Made by a program: the position numbers and the translations under genes | Shown: positions 23,642 to 27,920 of the stretch, in pieces | Numbering within the stretch: the first letter of the stretch is position 1 | Layout: every line of letters starts with the position of its first letter | The notes under the pieces: model-generated | Databases searched by the model: none | Told to the model about the DNA's origin: nothing | Seen by the model: only the letters and a program-made list of their open reading frames with translations | Origin: DATKEH01 sp035546355 | GTDB taxonomy: Bacteria > Acidobacteriota > Thermoanaerobaculia > Multivoradales > JAIOJS01 | DNA length: 27,920 bases | Direction of reading: 5' to 3' | Assembly (NCBI GenBank): GCA_035546355.1 | Contig: DATKEH010000239.1 | Coordinates: 1-27,920 of the forward strand

Positions 23642-25444
23642 ATGCTAAAAATCCAGCACGCTCCTTTCCTCGTCGCCGCCCTCTGCGTCGTCGCGGCCGC
23701 CGGTCCGGCGCCCGCCGCGGAGGCGCCTCCCGCGGCGCCCTCGGCCGCCGACCCGGCCGCCGCTCCGGCCGCTCCGGCCGAGGCCGAGCGTGCCCGCCTG
23801 CAGGCCGGGCTGCACGAGCACCTCGATCGGCTCGGGCGCCTCGGCCTCTCCGGCGTCGCCCTCGTCGGGCGTATCGGCGGCGAGGTGGTGGTCGAGGGGT
23901 TCGGGGCGGCCGACCACGCCAGCGGCCGCCCCTTCACCGGCGGCACGGTGTCGACCGTCGGCTCGATCACCAAGCAGTTCACCGCCGCCGCCATCCTGCT
24001 GCTCGCCGAGGAGGGGCTGCTGGCGACCGCCGACCCGCTCTCCCGCCACCTCCCGGGCGTGCCGGCGGACAAGCAGGGGATCACCCTGCACCACCTGCTC
24101 ACCCACACCGCCGGCTTCGGCGAGCTCGGCATCGGCGACTTCGAGGAGCTCGGGCGCGACGAGATGGTGCGCCGGGCGCTGGCCGCCGAGCTGCCGACGG
24201 CGCCGGGGGAGACCTACGAGTACTCCAACGTCGGCTACGGCCTGCTCGGCGCGGTGATCGAGCGGCTGACCGGCGAGGAGTACGAGCGCTTCCTGCGCCG
24301 CCGCCTCTTCCTGCCGGCGGGCATGTACGAGACCGGCTACGTGCTGCCCGGCTGGGAGCCGCAGCGTCTGGCGCAGGGGGTGCGCGACGGCGAGCCCTGG
24401 GGCAGCGTCGCCGAGCGCCTGCCGCCGACCGGCCCCGGGTGGGTGCTCAAGGCCAACGGCGGCATCCACTCCACCGTCTACGACATGTTCCGCTGGATGG
24501 AGGCGCTGGCCGGCGACCGCGTGCTGTCGGCCGCCTCGCGGCAGGCCCTGTTCACGCCCTACGCCGACGAGGGGGGCGGCGAGTCGTTCTACGGCTACGG
24601 CTGGGCGGTGGGCGAGGTGGAGGGGCGGCGCACCGTGCAGCACAACGGGGGCAACGGCGTCTTCTTCGCCGACCTGCACTACTACCCCGACGACCGGCTG
24701 GTGACGGTGTACTTCACCAACGTCGCCGAGCGCGGCGCCGAGGCGGTCTCGCAGGTGGTCGATCGCCTGGCCTTCGGCGAGCCGGTGCCGCTGCCTCCGG
24801 ACGTGGTGGCCGCCGAGCCCGCGGCGCTGGCCTCCTGGGAAGGCACCTACCGGCTGGCGCAGGGCGGCGCCATCGCGGTGCGCGCGGAGGACGGCGCCCT
24901 GGCCCTCGCGCCCCAGGGACGCCAGGCCTTCACCGCGGTGCACGGCGGCGACGCGGCGCGGGCGGAGGCGCTCGGCGCCGTCGCCACCGTCGAGCGCTTC
25001 ATCGAGGGCTGGCACCGGGGGGACTTCACTCCGCTGTGGGAGGCCTACCGCCGGGAGACGCCCAAGGAGAGGCTGGCGCAGATCTACGGCGAGCGCCGCG
25101 CCGGCTTCGAGGAGGCGCTCGGCCCCTGGCAGGGGTTCGAGGTGCTGGGCGTCGAGCCCTGGCCCGAGGGCGTGGCGGTGACGGTGCGCGCCGACTTCGC
25201 CCGCGGCGCCCGCTACTGGCGCTACCTGTGGGAGGGCGGCGAGCTCACCGGGGCGCAGCTGCTGAGCGAGCTGCCGCCGCCGCGCTTCCATCCCACCCGG
25301 CAGGGCGCCTTCGCCTCCTACGATCTGCGCTCGGGGCGCACGCTGGTGGCGCGCTTCGAGCCGAGCGAGGGGGGCGCGAGGCTGGTGCTCGAGACCCCCG
25401 CGGGGCAGGTGACGGCGCTGCGCGGCGCCGGGCCAGGGAGCTGA
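23642..25444 (+). CDS. secreted serine beta-lactamase-family hydrolase
   Basis: 600 residues. A signal peptide (about 1-25) and an alanine/proline-rich linker to residue 50 precede a class C beta-lactamase/DD-peptidase-like domain (about 58-380). It has the nucleophile motif S108-I-T-K111, Y194-S-N and H334-N-G, plus LLTHTAGFGE. The remaining ~200 residues hold a DUF3471-like beta region (WEGTYRLAQGGAIAV) and a SnoaL/NTF2-like stretch (ATVERFIEGWHRGDF onward). Such proteins are mostly esterases, peptidases or D-aminohydrolases rather than true drug-resistance enzymes, and resistance should not be inferred. I prefer ATG 23642 over GTG 23627, which lies inside the promoter. The next gene follows after 4 bases. 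Confidence 0.88.
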   Translation: MLKIQHAPFLVAALCVVAAAGPAPAAEAPPAAPSAADPAAAPAAPAEAERARLQAGLHEHLDRLGRLGLSGVALVGRIGGEVVVEGFGAADHASGRPFTGGTVSTVGSITKQFTAAAILLLAEEGLLATADPLSRHLPGVPADKQGITLHHLLTHTAGFGELGIGDFEELGRDEMVRRALAAELPTAPGETYEYSNVGYGLLGAVIERLTGEEYERFLRRRLFLPAGMYETGYVLPGWEPQRLAQGVRDGEPWGSVAERLPPTGPGWVLKANGGIHSTVYDMFRWMEALAGDRVLSAASRQALFTPYADEGGGESFYGYGWAVGEVEGRRTVQHNGGNGVFFADLHYYPDDRLVTVYFTNVAERGAEAVSQVVDRLAFGEPVPLPPDVVAAEPAALASWEGTYRLAQGGAIAVRAEDGALALAPQGRQAFTAVHGGDAARAEALGAVATVERFIEGWHRGDFTPLWEAYRRETPKERLAQIYGERRAGFEEALGPWQGFEVLGVEPWPEGVAVTVRADFARGARYWRYLWEGGELTGAQLLSELPPPRFHPTRQGAFASYDLRSGRTLVARFEPSEGGARLVLETPAGQVTALRGAGPGS

Positions 25445-25448
25445 AGGG

Positions 25449-26096
25449 ATGCCGGGCGCGGACGCTCCGCCGCTGGGCTCGACCTGGGACGGCCCGGCCG
25501 ATGCGCCCCTCGTCGTCCTGCTGGCCCACGGCGCTGGCGCGCCCATGGACACGCCGTTCCTGACGCGGATGGCCAGGGGGCTGGCATCCGCCGGCCACCG
25601 CGTCGGCCGCTTCGAGTTCCCCTACATGCGCCGCCGCCGCGTCGACGGCCGCCGCCGTCCACCCGACCCGCCGCGCGTGCTGGAGGCGGCCTGGCGCGAG
25701 GCGGTGGCCGCGGCCGGGTCGCCCCCGCGCCTGGTGATCGGCGGCAAGTCGATGGGCGGCCGCATCGCCAGCCAGGTGGCGAGCGAGCTCGGGGTGGCCG
25801 GCCTGCTCTGCCTCGGCTACCCCTTCCACCCGCCGGGGCGCCCCGAGCGGCTGCGCACCGCCCATCTCCACGACCTGTCGGTGCCGACGCTGATCGTGCA
25901 GGGGGAGCGCGACCCCTTCGGCACCCCCGAGGAGGTGGCGGCCTACGGGCTGCCGCCGAGCATCGAGCTCGCCTGGATCGCGGACGGCGACCACTCCTTC
26001 GCGCCGCGCAAGGCCAGCGGCCGCACCAGCGCGCAGAACCTCGACGCCGCGCTGGCCGCCATCACCGCCTGGCTCGACCGCCTGGAACGGTCGTAG
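25449..26096 (+). CDS. alpha/beta hydrolase, Tex30/KANL3-like
   Basis: 215 residues, compact alpha/beta-hydrolase. LVVLLAHGAGAPMDTPFL near residue 23 is the oxyanion-side HGAG motif; VIGGKSMGGRIAS carries the nucleophile S101 (G-x-S-x-G); LCLGYPFHPPGRPERLR, QGERDPFGTPEE (acid D155) and IADGDHSFAPRK (H182) complete the triad. These features match the KANL3/Tex30-like family of uncharacterised cytoplasmic hydrolases. No signal peptide. It is probably cotranscribed with the upstream hydrolase. The last residues (RLERS) and the TAG stop are encoded by the first unit of the tandem palindromic repeat, so the natural C-terminus may have been altered by repeat insertion. Confidence 0.85.
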   Translation: MPGADAPPLGSTWDGPADAPLVVLLAHGAGAPMDTPFLTRMARGLASAGHRVGRFEFPYMRRRRVDGRRRPPDPPRVLEAAWREAVAAAGSPPRLVIGGKSMGGRIASQVASELGVAGLLCLGYPFHPPGRPERLRTAHLHDLSVPTLIVQGERDPFGTPEEVAAYGLPPSIELAWIADGDHSFAPRKASGRTSAQNLDAALAAITAWLDRLERS

Positions 26097-26230
26097 GGGC
26101 GGGCCTCCGCGCCCGCCCGTGATCGAACGCGCCGTCAGAGGACGGTCGTAGGGGCGGGCCTCCCTGCCCGCCCGTGATAGAACGCGCCGTCAAAGGACGG
26201 TCGTAGGGGCGGGCCTCCCTGCCCGCCCGT
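26087..26230. repeat. 55-base tandem palindromic repeat, 2.6 units
   Basis: Units at 26087-26141, 26142-26196 and a partial at 26197-26230. Each begins ACGGTCGTAGGGGCGGGC and holds an 8-bp stem GGGCGGGC / GCCCGCCC with a 6-base loop (CTCCGC or CTCCCT). A second small hairpin, CCGTC with GACGG, spans each unit border. The full units differ at only four positions, so the duplication is recent. The first unit supplies the upstream gene's stop codon; the last unit ends 12 bases before the tRNA promoter. Confidence 0.92.
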
Positions 26231-26242
26231 CCCCGGCTTCGG

Positions 26243-26271
26243 TTGGAGCCGCTCCTCCTCGGGGCCATAAT
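26243..26271 (+). promoter_or_regulatory. promoter of tRNA-Ser
   Basis: TTGGAG (26243-26248) and CATAAT (26266-26271, 5/6) are 17 bases apart; the expected start is about 3 bases before the mature tRNA 5' end. Confidence 0.5.
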
Positions 26272-26280
26272 GCCGGCAGC

Positions 26281-26368
26281 GGAGGGGTGGCTGAGTGGTC
26301 GAAAGCGGCGGTCTTGAAAACCGTTGGCCCTCCGGGGCCCGGGGGTTCGAATCCCTCCCCCTCCGCCA
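26281..26368 (+). tRNA. tRNA-Ser (anticodon UGA), CCA encoded
   Basis: A complete class II tRNA of 88 bases. The acceptor stem GGAGGGG (26281-26287) pairs perfectly with CCCCTCC (26358-26364), followed by G73 and an encoded CCA. The anticodon loop CTTGAAA has TGA at 26315-26317, reading UCN serine codons. A long variable arm (CCCTCCGGGGCC region) and T-loop TTCGAAT are present. The large variable arm is the recognition element for the seryl-tRNA synthetase encoded nearby. Confidence 0.97.
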
Positions 26369-26459
26369 AGGGGCTCTGGCCCGAGCGAAGCAGGGACGGG
26401 GAAGCGGCGCGCCTCCCGCGCGTACTGGATCGCGTAGAGCATCGACCGAGGAGGTAGAG

Positions 26460-26582
26460 ATGATCCACAACGTACGCTTCCTGCAACGGCGCTTCCCGCA
26501 ATACGCCCGCGGCATCTTTTGGGCGCTGCTCGCGCTCTCGCTCCTCGCGCTCGGCCTCGGGCTGTTCCTGCTGCTCGCCTGA
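26460..26582 (+). CDS. 40-residue single-span membrane protein
   Basis: Small gene not matching any family I know. AGGAGG (26449-26454) is 5 bases before the ATG, a near-perfect ribosome binding site, which argues for real translation. The protein has a basic, aromatic N-terminus (MIHNVRFLQRRFPQYARG) and one hydrophobic helix (IFWALLALSLLALGLGLFLLL) reaching the end, so N-in/C-out insertion by the positive-inside rule is likely. The longer frame opening at 26295 starts inside the tRNA and is not credible. It lies 91 bases after tRNA-Ser and could share its transcript. Confidence 0.6.
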   Translation: MIHNVRFLQRRFPQYARGIFWALLALSLLALGLGLFLLLA

Positions 26583-26609
26583 AGCGGGCGCCGGCCCTGG
26601 CGCGGCGCC

Positions 26610-26627
26610 ACCAGGTGGTGACCTGGT
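26610..26627. terminator. inverted repeat between convergent genes
   Basis: ACCAGGT (26610-26616), GGTG loop, ACCTGGT (26621-26627): a perfect 7-bp stem between the small membrane protein and the convergent oxidoreductase gene. A candidate bidirectional terminator, without a T-run. Confidence 0.4.
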
Positions 26628-26640
26628 CTGCCCCCGACGG

Positions 26641-27678
26641 TCAGCCGGTCGCCCGCCGCAGGAAGGCCTCCTGGACCTCGAGCAGACTGCTGCCGCCGTC
26701 CCAGCGCATGCCCTCGACGCGCGCCGGCTGGCCCCCGTCGTCGCCGACGAAGCGGGCCGCCGACAGCGCGCAGCCGGAGAGGTCGGCGCGGCGCAGGTCG
26801 GCGCCGCGGAAGTCGACCCCCTCGAGGTCGGCGCCGCGCAGCGTGGCGCCGGCCAGCGACGCCCCCCGCAGGTCGCAGAGCGACAGGTTGGCGCCTTCGA
26901 GGTCGCAGCCGGCGAGGTCGGCGCCGCGCAGGTCGCAGTTTTTGAGCTGCAGGGCGCCGAGCTGCCGGCTGCGCGGCCGCCAGCCGCGCAGGTCGAGCCC
27001 GAGCAGCACCTTCTTCGGCCCGCGCCAGGGGGCGAAGCGCTCGGCTCGCCGAAAGCGCTCGACCTTCTCCGGGTCGAGCGAGCCGCTGGTGAAGCGCTGG
27101 TCGCCGGCCCAGGGGTCGCCGACGTTGTGGTAGCTCGACTCCCGCTCCCAGTAGCCGGGGCGGTCCTCGGCCAGCAGCTCGATACGGCGCAGCCACTTGA
27201 GGCTCTTGTAGAAGTAGCGCGACGGGGTGAGCGTGCGCACCGGGAAGCCGTGCTCCACCGCCAGCGGCTCGCCGTCGACGCGGTGCACCAGCCAGGTGTC
27301 CTGGCGGGCCAGGTCGAGGGGCAGGGAGGTGTCGTGGCCGTGCTCGCTCCAGGCCTCGAAGCGCACCCATGCCGCCGCCTCGCCGACACCGGCGCGCTCG
27401 AGCAGGATGGCGAGCGGCACGCCGGTGAAGCTCGAACCCAGCCGGCTCCAGCCGGTGACGCAGTGGATGTCGACGGTGCGCTCGCGGTGCGGCAGCGCCA
27501 GGTAGTCGCCCCAGGCGAGCTCGAGCGGCTGCTCGATAAGCCCGTCGACGCGCAGGCGCCAGCGCTCGAGGTCGAGCGCCTCGGGCGGCGGCGCCCTCTC
27601 GCCGACCACCGGAAACTTGCGGGTCGGGCTCTGCCCGGGGGGCAGGCGGTCGCGCTCGTTCACGAGAGCGGGCGCCAT
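26641..27678 (-). CDS. molybdopterin oxidoreductase fused to pentapeptide repeats
   Basis: 345 residues. Residues about 20-215 are an oxidoreductase molybdopterin-binding domain of the sulfite oxidase/YedY fold: WRLRVDGLIEQPLELAWGDYLALP, then VDIHCVTGWSRLG with the molybdenum-ligating cysteine C73, FEAWSEHGHDTSLPLD, HGFPVRTLTPSRYFYKSLKWL, and EREGYWE-like ERESSYHNVGDPW. From about 236 to 312 follow some 15 pentapeptide repeats of A(D/N)LxG type, expected to form a right-handed quadrilateral beta-helix. A short tail ends EVQEAFLRRATG. No Tat or Sec signal is seen, so it is probably cytoplasmic, unlike exported YedY. Substrate unknown. The gene starts 28 bases after a PhzF-family gene on the same strand. 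Confidence 0.85.
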   Translation of the reverse strand: MAPALVNERDRLPPGQSPTRKFPVVGERAPPPEALDLERWRLRVDGLIEQPLELAWGDYLALPHRERTVDIHCVTGWSRLGSSFTGVPLAILLERAGVGEAAAWVRFEAWSEHGHDTSLPLDLARQDTWLVHRVDGEPLAVEHGFPVRTLTPSRYFYKSLKWLRRIELLAEDRPGYWERESSYHNVGDPWAGDQRFTSGSLDPEKVERFRRAERFAPWRGPKKVLLGLDLRGWRPRSRQLGALQLKNCDLRGADLAGCDLEGANLSLCDLRGASLAGATLRGADLEGVDFRGADLRRADLSGCALSAARFVGDDGGQPARVEGMRWDGGSSLLEVQEAFLRRATG

Positions 27679-27687
27679 GCGCGCGAG

Positions 27688-27699
27688 GCCCTGCAGGGC
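27688..27699. other. 12-base perfect palindrome ahead of the oxidoreductase gene
   Basis: GCCCTGCAGGGC, flanked by CGAG and CTCG that extend the pairing imperfectly, lies in the 28-base gap just upstream of the ATG. It could be an mRNA hairpin or operator; chance is possible in GC-rich DNA. Confidence 0.3.
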
Positions 27700-27706
27700 G
27701 CCTCGT

Positions 27707-27920
27707 TCACAGCTCGACCTCGCCGCGGATCCGCGTCGTGGTGGCGCCGCCTACCCACACCGCGCCGTCGGCGTCCTGTTCGATCCGCACCCGGCCGCGG
27801 CGGTCCAGCCGGGCCCCCTGGCTCGCCACGTAGGGAGCGCGCACCCGGCCGCTCTCCAGCAGCCACTGCGCGAGCGAGGCGTTGAGGCTGCCGGTCACCG
27901 GGTCCTCGACCAGGGCACCC
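27707..27920 (-). CDS. PhzF-family protein, C-terminal fragment
   Basis: About the last 71 codons, running off the right edge. The segment LVEDPVTGSLNASLAQWL matches the conserved EDPVTGSA motif of the PhzF/diaminopimelate-epimerase-like fold (phosphate or carboxylate binding). It is followed by VASQGARLDRRGRVRIE and VWVGGATTTRIRGEVEL, the usual closing strands of the family. PhzF-like proteins are isomerases, mostly uncharacterised; phenazine synthesis should not be inferred. It lies immediately upstream of the molybdopterin gene on the same strand. Confidence 0.88.
   Translation of the reverse strand, partial: GALVEDPVTGSLNASLAQWLLESGRVRAPYVASQGARLDRRGRVRIEQDADGAVWVGGATTTRIRGEVEL

Noticed and set aside
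23642..25444. Antibiotic-resistance beta-lactamase
   Set aside because: The domain is the broad serine hydrolase family with large extra C-terminal domains; the sequence alone does not support a drug-resistance call.
23645..25552. 635-residue minus-strand frame opposite the serine hydrolase
   Set aside because: Shadow of a gene with intact SxxK, YxN and HxG motifs.
26087..26230. CRISPR array
   Set aside because: Units are contiguous 55-base tandem copies; there are no unique spacers and no cas genes.
26281..26368. tRNA-Ser as a mobile-element attachment site
   Set aside because: No integrase and no second copy of the tRNA 3' end is visible in the window.
27707..27920. Phenazine biosynthesis gene
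   Set aside because: Only the PhzF-family fold is supported; no other phz genes are present.

Overview
This is a very GC-rich, gene-dense bacterial chromosome segment with short intergenic gaps. It looks like ordinary chromosome rather than phage or plasmid: I see no integrase, transposase, phage structural gene or CRISPR array. The gene mix points to a Gram-negative-type bacterium, most plausibly Acidobacteriota (Thermoanaerobaculia or Holophagae relatives). Clues are SufS/SufU-type Fe-S assembly, a divergent Hfq beside a PSP1/RicT protein, a DUF2911 protein, a periplasmic SodC lipoprotein and GTAGGGGCGGGC palindromic repeats. The taxonomic guess is inference of moderate to low confidence.

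Left part, plus strand (1-11879): the end of sufC, then sufD, sufS and sufU (Fe-S cluster assembly). A degenerate GGDEF membrane protein and a secreted DUF3108 protein follow. Next come a lipoprotein Cu/Zn superoxide dismutase overlapping a TlpA-like thioredoxin, then ispH, pta and purD. After a 308-base gap holding the best promoter of the window lies a ricT-hfq-pdxA operon.

Centre, minus strand (21454-11925): a seven-gene surface-glycan cluster. In transcription order it holds a multispanning membrane protein of unknown function, a GT-C type membrane glycosyltransferase, three GT2 glycosyltransferases, a DUF1972/GT1 glycosyltransferase and a polyprenyl-phosphate sugar-1-phosphate transferase. 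The first five genes are chained by identical 4-base GTGA overlaps. The phosphoglycosyl transferase has its own promoter. No recognisable flippase or polymerase is seen unless the unknown membrane protein is one.

Right part: serS on the plus strand, divergent from the glycan cluster; a secreted DUF2911 protein with a 10-bp hairpin at the predicted 5' end of its mRNA; a secreted serine beta-lactamase-like hydrolase followed by a Tex30/KANL3-like alpha/beta hydrolase; a 55-base tandem palindromic repeat; tRNA-Ser(UGA) with encoded CCA; and a 40-residue single-span membrane protein. On the minus strand are a molybdopterin (sulfite-oxidase fold) oxidoreductase fused to pentapeptide repeats and the C-terminal end of a PhzF-family protein.

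The most unusual items are the molybdopterin-pentapeptide fusion, the palindromic repeat family with compensatory stem changes that supplies stop codons to two genes, the divergent Hfq paired with RicT, the unknown membrane protein heading the glycan operon, and several promoters placed almost on top of start codons (probable leaderless mRNAs). I found no clearly new defence or mobile system.
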